Program-made: the position numbers and the translations under genes
Shown here: positions 18,101 to 26,890 of the stretch, piece by piece
How positions within the stretch are numbered: the stretch's first letter is position 1
How the letters are laid out: each line of letters begins with the position of its first letter
The notes under the pieces: generated by a model
The model's database searches: none
The model's input: only the letters and a program-made list of their open reading frames with translations
What the model was told of the DNA's origin: nothing
Source: an uncultured Oscillospiraceae bacterium
Lineage (GTDB): Bacteria > Bacillota > Clostridia > Oscillospirales > Acutalibacteraceae
Direction of reading: 5' to 3'
Length of the DNA stretch: 64,000 nt
NCBI GenBank assembly: GCA_900547105.1
Contig: URFL01000001.1
Coordinates: 192,872-256,871, forward strand

Positions 18101-21100
18101 GCCACGACGGACTGAAATTGACCCAAATCAACTTTTATGAGGCCGGCACGCTGGAATACGCGGACGGCAAAACGGTATCGGTGGATGGTCCTTGCTCGCT
18201 GATTATCGACGAATCCGGCAGCGAGCCGATGATTTCGCAAGCCGTGTCCAACACCAAGCCTAACACGCTGGTGAATGTGGTGCTGACCACGGATAACACC
18301 AATTTGGTGACCGAATTTTGCTCGCTTTCGGAACCGTATGCGGGCAAAAGCATCACCCAGTCGGTGGGCGGCAGCTCGCTGATGCAGTCCAGCACGACCG
18401 TTCCGGAACATAATGCAGCCAAAGTGTTCGATAAAAATTTGGAGACCTATTGGGAAAGTGGAGAGCAACCCTCGTGGATCCAGTATGATATGCGTGAGGA
18501 TTTGTATGTGAACAATCTCACGGTTTACTGGGGCGAGAATTATGCAACGAAATACGAGCTGCAATATTCCGAAGACGGTGTCAGCTGGCAAACCGCCTAT
18601 ACCCAGGAGAACGGCACAGGCGGCACCGAAACGATCCCCTTTAATGTAATCAGCCGGTACTGGCGCCTTTGGTTCACCGAAAGCTCCGGCGATGTATACC
18701 AGATCAGGGAGATCAACTTCCAAACCAGTCACAATTTGGCGACCAACAAACCGATGACAGCCAGCGCCGAAACCAAACCGGCAAGCTATGCGGTGGATGG
18801 TGATATGTCTACCCGTTGGGTGGCGGAACGCGGTAAGCAGGACAGCTGGATCGTGGCTGACTTGGGTATGAACACCCGTATCGACGGCGTGCGCATCCTG
18901 TGGGAGGCGTCCTATGCGACCCAATATAACATTGATGTGTCAGATGACGGCGAAACATGGAAAACGGTAGCACCTGTCCAATATAAGGACGAAACCGGCG
19001 ATAAGATCATAACGGTGCAAACCGCTTTGCCTCAAGGCACGACCGGTCGCTATCTGCGTGTACAAGGCAAAGAGTTGGCGCTCAAGCAGTATGGGCTTTC
19101 CATTTGGGAGCTGGAGATTTACGGCAGTATGCAAATCGACAGCGATAATGCGGCTTTGAACAAACCGGTGACCGACAAAGCCGGCAACACCGTTTCGCAG
19201 GTAACGGACGGCAAAACCGATACGCTGTGGACTTCCGACCAATCCGAAGAGTCGCTTACGGTGGATTTGGGTGAGCCCCACCAGATCGACCGTGTTGAGG
19301 TGGTGTGGGGTGAACCTTACGCAACGGCGTACACTTGGCAGCTGTCTGCCGATGGACAAACATGGAGCGATGCCGCCACCGTCACACAGGGAACCGGCAA
19401 AACCGAATCTGCCGACCTGTCGCTTAATGCGCGATATGTGCGGCTGGTTATGCATCATAGCTCCGGTGATGGATATGCTGTGGCGGAATGGAACGTCTAC
19501 GGTTCGGCAATATCTCAAATGAATCCCGATAAAACCGCTTTGAAACAGGCGATCGATACTCGTGTACGCGACGATGTGTATACACAGGAGAGCTACACGG
19601 CGTATCAAAACGCTTTGGCGATAGCCACCAATGTATACGCTTCGACCAAAGCGACCAAAGCCATGGTGGACGAGGCAGTGTGCAACCTGCTCGACGCCAT
19701 TGACCGGTTGGAGTTCCGCCATTTCGGCACGGTTTTGGCAACCATTGCGGATCAGACCGCTACCAAAACAAAGCAGACGGACATATTGAGCTTGAACTGG
19801 ACAAACCTCAGCCAGCAGCTGGATCTGTCCAAGGAGGATTTGAGCAAGGTTTACCTGTTTGCCACGCTGGACATTACGCGCGATCCCAACGAGGAAGTCA
19901 GCGGTCTGTTGAATAACGGTCAGATCCGCTTGAGAGCGACTGATGAAAACGGCAAGGAGCGCAGCGTATATGTGAATACGCGGACGCTGGATCTGCATTT
20001 GGGCAGCAATGTGTTGTATTTCCCGTTGTCGGATATGGTGGTAGCCAACGCGGATAACGGTATGGACTGGTCAACGGTTAACCGGTTCCGTATGTACATC
20101 GACAGTGTGAACAAGTTTGATGGTGCCATGACCATGGCACTGAATGATGCCAAGATCATTCGTACCACCGAGCCGACCAAGGTAAAGGTGGCGTGCGTGG
20201 GCGACAGCATTACCTATGGTGTGGGGGCTTCCAGTTCCTCTCAAAATTATGTCAGCCAGCTGCAAAAACGACTGGGTTCGCACTACACGGTGCAGAATTT
20301 CGGCAACTCCGGCAAAACGCTGATCAGCGGCAGCGCGGATGGCAACGATTATGTGAAGACCGATACCTATAAAAACAGCCTAGCGTTCGAGCCGGATGTG
20401 GTCACCATCATGCTGGGCACCAACGATTCCAAGGATCAAAACTGGAAATCACCGTATAAAGAAAAATACGAGCAGGATCTGCGGGATCTGATCAATGCGT
20501 ATCGTGCCTTGCCGTCCCATCCGGTAGTGATTCTGGCAACGTCGCCGACGGCGTACAACCGCAACTGGAGTATCAACGATGAGGTTATCACCGGAGAGAT
20601 CGCTCCGCTGCAGCGTAAAGTAGCGGCAGAGATGGGATGCACGCTGATCGATGCGAACAGCGGAACCCGTGGCTTGGACGGCAGCGTCTACTTTGCGGAT
20701 GGTATCCACCCCAGCGATACCGGACACGCCTTGCTGGCGGAGCTGTTTGAGAAAGGTGTCCGCGAAGCGGGGGCACGCTTGTACGGCTTTGCCGTGAACG
20801 GACAGCAGGCAGTGATTGATGATGCGACGGGAAGCGTTGCTCTCACGCTGCCGTATGACACTGATCTGAGCCAGCTGAAGCCGGAAATGACGCTGATGAC
20901 CAGCGCGACGGTTGCCCCGCTTGATGTTACCGACTATACCAAGCCGGTCACGCTGACCGTCACCGCGCCGGATCAATCCACCACGCGGGTATATACGGTT
21001 ACGATCACGCGCGAGCAGCCGGTATACACGCTCGGTGATGTTAACGCTGACCAACAGGTGACCATCATCGACGCGTTGATGACGCTGCAAGCGGCAGCCG

Positions 21101-21210
21101 GAAAAATCGCATTGACCAATACGCAAAACCTGGCAGCGGATATGAACAAAGACGGAAAGATCACCGCCGCCGATGCGCTCGTTATTCTGCGGCTCGCTAC
21201 CGGTTGCTGA
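15148..21210 (+). CDS. Secreted multidomain enzyme: GLUG-like repeats + PL8 lyase + F5/8C modules + SGNH esterase + dockerin
   Basis: A 2020-residue tandem paralogue of the preceding enzyme. After a signal peptide (about 1-32) comes an extra region of roughly 340 residues. It contains short repeats of the GGLVG/GGIVG/GAIVG type, resembling GLUG beta-repeats that build adhesive or cell-surface stalks. The PL8 domain follows, with FHCHGYQLYTNGYG giving His594 and Tyr603 and a conserved GTRWMMRG arginine pair. Three F5/8C modules follow rather than two, then a FIVAR-like helical region and an SGNH hydrolase (Ser1687 in GDS, Asp1851/His1854 in DGIHPSD). The Ig-like domain and a C-terminal type I dockerin end in the same ATGC residues as the paralogue. 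AAGGAGGA lies five bases before ATG 15148. Substrate is probably the same polymer class; the N-terminal repeats and extra binding module suggest a different anchoring role. Confidence 0.88.
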   Translation: MKRYIRKGLAVLGMVAMLMTMLPTGILLASAENTADFDLPEGYTLSAIETVDDLKAVHTGKEASKVYYYLTGNISIDEAEWKPLGTNENTDAFWDILDGNGYAIRFSGADGQGVKATGTWNASLLFAMNGDALVKNLTVEGSITSSAQSTGAIVGQMVNGTIDRCVNRASVTATNKEGVGGLAGRVKHGVIVNCMNYGTITGGGFTGGLVGKVSYSEKGVNAVSIANSANFGAVNGKDKVGGIVGLATADLTYTIENCYNAGTVSGSTLLTQGAIVCSAWPGAVKTVHCYALEDSCTKFLNTTVKMSVGDMQSQAFADTLNANVEAGIMFADDVNQTEKAVPAVNWQYTENEYPTIPMVKPVVPQKDLTPEEQMDLIRQRITQYFLRNDAVHSSGAHNGICYVSEAGEYLDTQNEDGSWSDVDYYCTLSAANGAAWEPYLALDRMLAMSYAWAKEDGEYYHSQKMADGVNKAFDYWASIKDANPNDPNWVGPWSTNWWENSNGVPRRFGPIGVVMKEGLSKESMALILRRVNKDGSADSGQNALWNTQNALYWSLAAGDAAQLKKVVEKNLAVNLRVGGLTDEAIQVDNTFHCHGYQLYTNGYGKSLFSDMSLWIDLLAGTDYAMPQSVLDLMADYMLGGTRWMMRGNLLEMADGYKGGSASGYIEPLQRMVKNDPKHAAEYQKVLDSITGASSTYNGANGSNYMWTSALMSHMREGYGVNVRMNSKGMKSTEWRATWPKTDFGNLIFWTADATASVMIDGDEYNSVYNTYDWRHVPGVTAPFVLATHYGFDNDSNDCWGVTNGTYGATAYTFNKHDGTNKRTWGKIGYFFFDNEYVALGAGIGANHAASIHTTLNQAKAADVSVNGEAVADGTDDKTVQANYVYNNKIGYVFPQSTEVHLSNLNHTAKKYPTVRGNGYGNLDEDRFGETDVNTFSLWLNHGVAPSNDTYAYIVVPNTTEQQLASYSANSQIVIVANTDKVQAVRHDGLKLTQINFYEAGTLEYADGKTVSVDGPCSLIIDESGSEPMISQAVSNTKPNTLVNVVLTTDNTNLVTEFCSLSEPYAGKSITQSVGGSSLMQSSTTVPEHNAAKVFDKNLETYWESGEQPSWIQYDMREDLYVNNLTVYWGENYATKYELQYSEDGVSWQTAYTQENGTGGTETIPFNVISRYWRLWFTESSGDVYQIREINFQTSHNLATNKPMTASAETKPASYAVDGDMSTRWVAERGKQDSWIVADLGMNTRIDGVRILWEASYATQYNIDVSDDGETWKTVAPVQYKDETGDKIITVQTALPQGTTGRYLRVQGKELALKQYGLSIWELEIYGSMQIDSDNAALNKPVTDKAGNTVSQVTDGKTDTLWTSDQSEESLTVDLGEPHQIDRVEVVWGEPYATAYTWQLSADGQTWSDAATVTQGTGKTESADLSLNARYVRLVMHHSSGDGYAVAEWNVYGSAISQMNPDKTALKQAIDTRVRDDVYTQESYTAYQNALAIATNVYASTKATKAMVDEAVCNLLDAIDRLEFRHFGTVLATIADQTATKTKQTDILSLNWTNLSQQLDLSKEDLSKVYLFATLDITRDPNEEVSGLLNNGQIRLRATDENGKERSVYVNTRTLDLHLGSNVLYFPLSDMVVANADNGMDWSTVNRFRMYIDSVNKFDGAMTMALNDAKIIRTTEPTKVKVACVGDSITYGVGASSSSQNYVSQLQKRLGSHYTVQNFGNSGKTLISGSADGNDYVKTDTYKNSLAFEPDVVTIMLGTNDSKDQNWKSPYKEKYEQDLRDLINAYRALPSHPVVILATSPTAYNRNWSINDEVITGEIAPLQRKVAAEMGCTLIDANSGTRGLDGSVYFADGIHPSDTGHALLAELFEKGVREAGARLYGFAVNGQQAVIDDATGSVALTLPYDTDLSQLKPEMTLMTSATVAPLDVTDYTKPVTLTVTAPDQSTTRVYTVTITREQPVYTLGDVNADQQVTIIDALMTLQAAAGKIALTNTQNLAADMNKDGKITAADALVILRLATGC

Positions 21211-21253
21211 CCGATTTCAAAACGCTTTCTTCTTTTTCTCTTTTTTCCTATAG

Positions 21254-21295
21254 TCACAGAGCCCCGTTACACCATGGTGTAACGGGGCTCTGTGA
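21254..21295. terminator. 42-bp perfect palindrome after the second lyase gene
   Basis: The sequence from 21254 to 21295 is a perfect self-complementary palindrome (stem beginning TCACAGAGCCCCGTTACACC). Like the hairpin at 14987 it shares the AGAGCCCCG/CGGGGCTCT core and is preceded by a pyrimidine tract. It has no T-run afterwards. It lies between convergent genes and may end transcription from both sides. Confidence 0.6.
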
Positions 21296-21318
21296 CATCC
21301 GGATGATAAATTGGGAGT

Positions 21319-22689
21319 TTATGAAAATTCGCGCGTCAGGCTGCGCAGCCATTTGTCGCCGCGCATACGGATCAGACAAGCGGTGGTTTTGCAGGGTTCA
21401 TCCATTTTCATACCGATCAAAACCAGTGGCACCGGCGCGTGCAACACATGAGCCAGCACGAATGCCAGGGGAGTAGCGATCAGCCATAAGCACACCATTT
21501 CCGACGCCAAACAAAAGGTGGTGTCGCCCGCTCCGCGCAATACACCGACGATCAGTACCGAGGAGGACGACACGAAAATCGTGACAAACGCGATCACGAC
21601 CATGAGCTGGCGAGCCAGCTCTTTGGTGACCTCGGGAATATGATAAAAGTTGATAAACGGATCTTTCAGCAGCAAAATCAGTCCGCACGCCAGCACACCG
21701 ATCAAAAAGCTCAAGTATTTGAAGGTGTGTGCCTGTTTCTTTGCCAGCTCCTGTTTCCCTTCGCCAATGGTCATGCCCACCATCACGGCCGCGGCGTTGG
21801 CGATGCCAAAGATAAACACCGTGGACAGCTGCTGTACAATACCGGCGATGGAGTTGGCAGCTACCGGATCGCCGGCGGCATAACGAATGTGTCCCAAAAT
21901 GGCAGCCTGCACCGTGATTCCGAGCGACCACGCCAGTTCGTTGATGACCACCGGTGTGCCGCAGCGCAGCAGATCGCTTGCCAGCGTTTTGTGGAAATGC
22001 AGCAAATCGCGCAACCGGAATTGCAGCCGCTTGTCGATGAAAAACAGATAGACGATGGTGATGACAAATTCCAGCAGCCGCGCACACAGGGTGGCGATGG
22101 CAGCGCCCCGGATCCCGAGTGCCGGTGCGCCGAGGTTACCGAAAATCAGCACCCAGTTCAAAAACACATTGGTAAACAGCGAGGCCAGATTGACGATCAC
22201 CGAGATGCGCACCACCTCAATACCGCGCAGAGTGCAGATGATGGTGTTGCTGATACCAAAGGTATAATAAGCAAAGCCGATGATGCGCAAATAATCCACC
22301 CCTTTGGCGATCACCGGTGCATCGTTGGAAAACAACCCCATAATCGTTTCCGGAAACAGCAGCACCACCGTACCCATCAAAAACGATACGATTGCCGCCG
22401 CTTTGATCGCCAGCGAGAAAATAGCGCGGATCGCTTTGGTATCGCCTTTGCCCCAATATTGCGCCGTTAGCACCGAGGCGGCTCCGGCCAGCCCAAAGGT
22501 GGTGATGGTCAAAATAAAAAATGGTTGGTTGGCCAGTGACGAAGCGGACAACAGCACACCGGTGTCATCGGCACGCCCCAACATCACCGTATCCATCATG
22601 CTGGTGATCAGCGTGATGAGATTTTGCAGCGCAATCGGAATAGCGATGGTTAAAATGCGACGATAAAACCGACGCTCACGGATCAACAT
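21319..22689 (-). CDS. MATE family efflux transporter
   Basis: A 456-residue membrane protein with about 12 hydrophobic segments in two repeats. It begins with a typical MATE N-terminus (ILTIAIPIALQNLITLITSM, then MDTVMLGR and SAASSLANQPFF-like sequence). Members exchange Na+ or H+ for cationic drugs and metabolites. It is monocistronic, with its own promoter at 22729-22757, and converges on the second lyase gene. The C-terminus ends with a short basic tail (RGDKWLRSLTREFS). Substrate is not predictable from sequence. Confidence 0.92.
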   Translation of the reverse strand: MLIRERRFYRRILTIAIPIALQNLITLITSMMDTVMLGRADDTGVLLSASSLANQPFFILTITTFGLAGAASVLTAQYWGKGDTKAIRAIFSLAIKAAAIVSFLMGTVVLLFPETIMGLFSNDAPVIAKGVDYLRIIGFAYYTFGISNTIICTLRGIEVVRISVIVNLASLFTNVFLNWVLIFGNLGAPALGIRGAAIATLCARLLEFVITIVYLFFIDKRLQFRLRDLLHFHKTLASDLLRCGTPVVINELAWSLGITVQAAILGHIRYAAGDPVAANSIAGIVQQLSTVFIFGIANAAAVMVGMTIGEGKQELAKKQAHTFKYLSFLIGVLACGLILLLKDPFINFYHIPEVTKELARQLMVVIAFVTIFVSSSSVLIVGVLRGAGDTTFCLASEMVCLWLIATPLAFVLAHVLHAPVPLVLIGMKMDEPCKTTACLIRMRGDKWLRSLTREFS

Positions 22690-22728
22690 TTGTTCTCGTT
22701 CCTTTCCTCATAAACCGTAATGACGACT

Positions 22729-22757
22729 ACTATACCACGATTGCCACCCAAAAACAA
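22729..22757 (-). promoter_or_regulatory. Probable promoter of the MATE gene
   Basis: Minus-strand TTGTTT (22752-22757) and TATAGT (22729-22734) are 17 bp apart, 40 bp before the start. The remaining 22758-22872 holds an inverted repeat GCAATTTG/CAAATTGC (22761-22768 and 22802-22809) and nothing else that I recognise. Confidence 0.65.
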
Positions 22758-22872
22758 CCGGCAATTTGGCTGCGAAGGGGAGTGGCACCCGCCACAAACG
22801 GCAAATTGCAGGATTGCAACCAAAAACTTTCTATAAAATCGCTTGTAAAATCCTGTTTTTGCAGAAAAACGG

Positions 22873-22901
22873 TTGACAATGAAAGATAAACCTTATATAA
22901 T
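22873..22901 (+). promoter_or_regulatory. Sigma-A promoter of gdhA
   Basis: Perfect consensus TTGACA (22873-22878) and TATAAT (22896-22901) with a 17-bp spacer. The leader of about 80 nt lacks the hexaloop-terminator element found before glnN, the GOGAT operon and amt. Confidence 0.9.
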
Positions 22902-22990
22902 TGCATATTGTAGGGTTACTCATAGCAGATGGGCGCGTGCGTCGATTTTGCTGTGGATACTGAGAATTTTTGATGGGAGTGTGTTCAAGT

Positions 22991-24322
22991 ATGTCGTATG
23001 TTGACGAAGTAGTCGAACAGGTCGTAGCCAAAAATCCCAGCCAGCCGGAATTCCTGCAGGCGGTAAAAGAGGTTTTGTATTCTCTGCGTCCCGTGATCGA
23101 AGCGAACGAAGAGCAATACCGCAAAGAGGCGCTGCTGGAGCGTTTGGTCGAGCCGGATCGTCAGATCATGTTCCGTGTGCCGTGGGTGGACGACAAGGGT
23201 CAGGCCCATGTCAACACCGGTTATCGTGTGCAGTTCAACAATTCCATTGGACCGTACAAGGGTGGTCTGCGTCTGCACCCCTCTGTGAACCTGGGTATCA
23301 TTAAATTCCTGGGATTTGAGCAGATCTTCAAAAACTCGCTGACCGGTCTGCCCATCGGCGGCGGCAAAGGCGGCTCTGATTTTGATCCCAAAGGCAAATC
23401 CGATCGCGAGATCATGGCGTTCTGCAAGAGCTTTATGAGCGAGCTGTATCGCCACATCGGCGCGGATGTGGATGTTCCGGCCGGCGATATCGGCACGGGT
23501 GCCCGCGAGATCGGTTATATGTATGGTCAGTACAAACGCCTGACCAACAAATACGAAGGCGTTTTGACCGGTAAAGGTCTGACCTACGGCGGTTCGCTGG
23601 TTCGTACCGAGGCGACCGGTTACGGTCTGCTGTACCTGACCGAAGAGCTGCTGAAACTGAACGGCAAAGACATCGCTGGCAAAACCGTGTCGGTGTCCGG
23701 TTCCGGTAACGTGGCGATCTACGCCATCCAGAAAGCGCAGCAGCTGGGCGCCAAAGTGGTGACCTGCTCTGATTCCACTGGTTGGGTGTACGATAAAGAC
23801 GGCATCGATCTGGATGTGGTCAAAGAGATCAAAGAAGTGCGCCGTGGCCGTATTTCCGAGTATGTCAAAGCGCGTCCCCAGGCCGAGTATCACGACGGCA
23901 AGGGCGTGTGGACGGTGAAAGTGGATGTGGCGCTGCCGTGCGCTACTCAGAATGAGTTGAATCTGGACGATGCCAAAGCGCTGGTTGCCAACGGTGTCAT
24001 CGCGGTGTGCGAGGGCGCGAATATGCCCACCACCATGGAAGCCACCGAGTATCTGCAGCAGAATGGCGTTATCTTTGCTCCCGGCAAAGCGGCCAACGCC
24101 GGCGGCGTGGCTACCTCTGCTCTGGAGATGTCCCAGAACAGCGAGCGCCTGAGCTGGACCTATGAAGAGGTCGATGCGAAGCTGAAAAACATCATGGTGA
24201 CCATCACCCACAACATGGCGGACGCGGCCGAGCGTTACGGCATGAAGGGTAACTATGTGATGGGCGCGAACATCGCCGGCTTCGAGAAAGTTGCCAACGC
24301 GATGATGGCGCAGGGCTTCTGA
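22991..24322 (+). CDS. gdhA: NADP-type glutamate dehydrogenase
   Basis: This 443-residue enzyme aminates 2-oxoglutarate to glutamate with NAD(P)H. Family marks are the substrate-binding GGLRLHPSVNLGIIKFLGFE, the catalytic-lysine loop PIGGGKGGSDFDPKGKSD and DVPAGDIGTGAREIGYM. A Rossmann motif VSGSGNVAIYA follows. Length and sequence fit the hexameric subfamily I enzymes that usually assimilate ammonia. I chose ATG 22991, whose start MSYVDEVVEQV matches family N-termini; GGGAG lies 11 bases upstream. An in-frame ATG at 22973 remains possible. Strong promoter and own terminator, so it is monocistronic. It faces glnN, so the low-affinity ammonia route sits beside the high-affinity GS-GOGAT route. 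Confidence 0.96.
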   Translation: MSYVDEVVEQVVAKNPSQPEFLQAVKEVLYSLRPVIEANEEQYRKEALLERLVEPDRQIMFRVPWVDDKGQAHVNTGYRVQFNNSIGPYKGGLRLHPSVNLGIIKFLGFEQIFKNSLTGLPIGGGKGGSDFDPKGKSDREIMAFCKSFMSELYRHIGADVDVPAGDIGTGAREIGYMYGQYKRLTNKYEGVLTGKGLTYGGSLVRTEATGYGLLYLTEELLKLNGKDIAGKTVSVSGSGNVAIYAIQKAQQLGAKVVTCSDSTGWVYDKDGIDLDVVKEIKEVRRGRISEYVKARPQAEYHDGKGVWTVKVDVALPCATQNELNLDDAKALVANGVIAVCEGANMPTTMEATEYLQQNGVIFAPGKAANAGGVATSALEMSQNSERLSWTYEEVDAKLKNIMVTITHNMADAAERYGMKGNYVMGANIAGFEKVANAMMAQGF

Positions 24323-24346
24323 TCCAAGAAGAACTTAAAACGCTTG

Positions 24347-24382
24347 CAGCCCCCACGGATCGTTGATTCGTGGGGGCTGTTT
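24347..24382 (+). terminator. Terminator of gdhA
   Basis: A perfect 11-bp stem (CAGCCCCCACG with CGTGGGGGCTG) around an 11-base loop, followed by TTTCTGTG. Confidence 0.8.
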
Positions 24383-24730
24383 CTGTGTGTAGTACATATT
24401 CGGTGGACGATTAAGCGCTGCACGCAAATAAGTTGTGGGGGAGATTGTTCAGACGACTAACCATACACCGGAACACACCGGCATCATTCGTAACGCCGGT
24501 GTATACACTGACCTTTTGTGAGCAAAAACTAACCCCCGAAGTCCTCCGTACGGTGGAGAGCTCCGGGGGTGAATCCTATACCGGTAAAACAGCGGCGGTG
24601 CTGTGCAGCGGAGGGATAAGGGTGAAGGAGAGTGTCAGATCACAACCGTTCCCCTTGAGGCAACTAAGGGTTAAAATCACCGCACGACCACCTTGTGAAG
24701 CGACGGGAAGCGGACCCGTTCGCTCGACTG
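24383..24730. other. Structured non-coding gap between convergent gdhA and glnN
   Basis: These roughly 350 bp hold no credible gene. Visible structure includes ATACACCGG (24463-24471) and ACACCGGC (24475-24482), both able to pair with the same downstream arm around 24495-24505, so two mutually exclusive hairpins are possible. A GC-rich hairpin lies at 24532-24570 (see the terminator entry). Near 24653-24672 CCCTT and AAGGG flank a nine-base loop. The stretch is GC-rich and may be a long 3' UTR of glnN or contain a small RNA. No promoter was recognised within it. Confidence 0.4.
24524..24570 (-). terminator. Probable terminator of glnN
   Basis: Read on the minus strand, a 7-bp outer stem (ACCCCCG with CGGGGGT) encloses a partly paired interior and is followed by TTAGTTTTTGC. 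It lies about 160 nt past the glnN stop codon, so it implies a long 3' UTR. Confidence 0.55.
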
Positions 24731-26848
24731 TCATACGCTGTACAACAGCTCGGTATAGGAGGGGAACGGCCAATCTTCCTGCGCGGTCAACGCTTCGGCA
24801 GCGTCCGCTGCCGCACGCAGCGCATCCATATCCGCCAAAATGGTATCTTTGTAGGCATTGGCGCGAGCGGTTACATCTTCAAGAGCTTCCGCCTTGTCGA
24901 TATCGGCGCTCAGCGTTGCCAGCGCTTTTTGCATATCGGCAGCATAAGCGGACAGCTGTGCCACGGTTTCTGTTTCAAAGCTTACCGGCAAATCCGCACA
25001 CAACGCTTTCTTGTCCAGCGCCAGCTTCGTCAGCTTTTGCACATACGCGGATACCGCCGGCAGAATCTGCTTCTGCGCCATGTCCACCATGGTCAGCGCC
25101 TCGATGTGCAGCTTCTTGCAATACTCGTCCATCAGGATGTCGTACCGCGAGCGAATCTCGGTGGTGGTGAAGATCTTGTGCTTGGTGAACATCGCGATGT
25201 TCTTTTCCGCAATAAAGGCGGGCAGTGCATCGGCGGTGGTCTTCAGGTTCAGCAAACCGCGCTTGGCTGCTTCGTCCACCCATTCCGGCGCATAGTTGTT
25301 GCCGTTAAAGATGATGCGCTTGTGCTCCTTGATGGTTTTCTGAATCAAGGTGTGCAGCGCGGTTTCAAAGTCTTCGGCATTTTCCAGCTCGTCCGCAAAC
25401 TGCGACAGCTCCTCCGCCACGATGGTGTTCAGCACCACGTTGGGACCGGAGATGGACAAATCAGAGCCCAGCATACGGAACTCGAACTTGTTGCCGGTGA
25501 AAGCAAACGGAGAGGTACGGTTGCGGTCGGTGGTGTCTTTGGGGAACTTGGGCAGAATATGAACACCGACCCGCAGCAGCTCGGCTTCTTTCTTATCGTA
25601 ATCCGAATCGTTGACGATGGATTCCAGAATATCGGTCAACTCGTCGCCGAGGAACATGGACACGATGGCAGGCGGCGCCTCGTTCGCGCCCAAACGGTGA
25701 TCGTTGCCGGCGCTGGCAACCGACACCCGCAGCAGATCCTGATATTCGTCCACTGCTTTGATCACCGCCGTCAGGAACAGCAGGAACTGGGCGTTTTCGC
25801 GAGGCGAATCACCCGGCTCCAACAGGTTGACACCGGTGTTGGTGGAGATAGACCAGTTGTTATGTTTACCACTGCCGTTGATGCCTTCGAACGGTTTCTC
25901 GTGCAGCAGGCAGGTCAGCCCGTGGCGATCCGCCACCTTTTTCATGGTTTCCATGGTCAGCTGGTTGTGATCAGTAGCCAAATTGGTGGTGCTGAAAATG
26001 GGGGCCAGCTCGTGCTGTGCCGGAGCCACTTCGTTATGCTCGGTTTTGGCGAGAACGCCCAGCTTCCACAGCTCGTCGTTCAAATCCTTCATAAAGGCTT
26101 TGACACGGGGCTTGATGACACCAAAGTAGTGATCCTCCAGCTCTTGGCCTTTCGGAGATTTCTGACCAAACAGGGTACGGCCGCACAGCATCAGATCCTC
26201 TCTCTGACGATACAGATCTTTGTCCACCAGGAAATACTCCTGCTCGGGGCCGACCGTGGTGTTGACACGAGTCACATTCTCGTTGCCAAACAGCCGCAGA
26301 ATACGCATCGCCTGCTTGTTCAACACTTCCATCGAACGCAGCAGGGGAGTCTTTTTATCCAACGCCTCACCGCCATAGGAACAAAACACGGTGGGGATGC
26401 ACAGGGTGTTGTCTTTGATAAACGCATACGAGGAGGGATCCCACGCGGTGTAGCCACGCGCCTCAAAGGTGGCACGCAAGCCGCCGGACGGGAAGCTGGA
26501 TGCATCCGGCTCGCCTTTGACCAGCTCTTTGCCTGAAAACTCCATGATGATGGAGCTGTCACCTTCCGGCGAAATGAAGCTGTCGTGTTTCTCAGCGGTA
26601 ACGCCGGTCATCGGCTGGAACCAGTGGGTGAAATGGGTCACACCTTTTTCCACCGCCCAGTCTTTCATCGCGTTGGCGACCACATCGGCAATGCTTCTGT
26701 CCAGGCTTTTGCCAAGCTGAATGGTTTTGCGCAATGCCTTATAGGTGTCTTTCGGCAGGCGTTCCCTCATAACCTTGTCGTTGAACACCATGCTGCCGAA
26801 CAGCTCCGGCAGGGTCGTTGCGGTTTCCGTTACAGGACAGGTACTCAT
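24731..26848 (-). CDS. glnN: Glutamine synthetase type III
   Basis: A 705-residue GSIII, the large dodecameric glutamine synthetase found in Bacteroidetes, some clostridia and cyanobacteria. It makes glutamine from glutamate, ammonia and ATP in the cytoplasm. Recognisable regions are the GSIII N-terminal domain (SMVFNDKVMRERLPKDTYKA), HWFQPMTGVTAEKHDSF, the metal/glutamate-binding VGPEQEYFLVD and HNEVAPAQHELAPIF, and GINGSGKHNNWSISTNTG. Length matches the usual 690-730. A second, type I synthetase (32286-33584) is encoded nearby, so the cell has two. Transcription starts from a consensus promoter at 26949-26977. It then passes through a leader terminator at 26891-26934, so expression is probably set by antitermination. 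The ATG has a GGAGAG site upstream. Confidence 0.96.
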   Translation of the reverse strand: MSTCPVTETATTLPELFGSMVFNDKVMRERLPKDTYKALRKTIQLGKSLDRSIADVVANAMKDWAVEKGVTHFTHWFQPMTGVTAEKHDSFISPEGDSSIIMEFSGKELVKGEPDASSFPSGGLRATFEARGYTAWDPSSYAFIKDNTLCIPTVFCSYGGEALDKKTPLLRSMEVLNKQAMRILRLFGNENVTRVNTTVGPEQEYFLVDKDLYRQREDLMLCGRTLFGQKSPKGQELEDHYFGVIKPRVKAFMKDLNDELWKLGVLAKTEHNEVAPAQHELAPIFSTTNLATDHNQLTMETMKKVADRHGLTCLLHEKPFEGINGSGKHNNWSISTNTGVNLLEPGDSPRENAQFLLFLTAVIKAVDEYQDLLRVSVASAGNDHRLGANEAPPAIVSMFLGDELTDILESIVNDSDYDKKEAELLRVGVHILPKFPKDTTDRNRTSPFAFTGNKFEFRMLGSDLSISGPNVVLNTIVAEELSQFADELENAEDFETALHTLIQKTIKEHKRIIFNGNNYAPEWVDEAAKRGLLNLKTTADALPAFIAEKNIAMFTKHKIFTTTEIRSRYDILMDEYCKKLHIEALTMVDMAQKQILPAVSAYVQKLTKLALDKKALCADLPVSFETETVAQLSAYAADMQKALATLSADIDKAEALEDVTARANAYKDTILADMDALRAAADAAEALTAQEDWPFPSYTELLYSV

Positions 26849-26890
26849 ACAAATCTCTCCTTTTAATCAGTATGCAGCAGAAATACTTCT

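Noticed and set aside
22761..22809. Inverted repeat GCAATTTG/CAAATTGC as an operator for MATE or gdhA
   Set aside because: Eight-base arms 33 bp apart in an intergenic region are easily found by chance and nothing else supports a regulator.
22902..22990. Hexaloop-attenuator in the gdhA leader
   Set aside because: No AARGGY loop flanked by complementary arms and no terminator stem with a T-run was found, so gdhA is not placed in the proposed regulon.
24695..26536. 613-codon open frame on the plus strand
   Set aside because: It lies entirely antisense to glnN, has no recognisable domain and is explained by codon bias of the real gene on the other strand.
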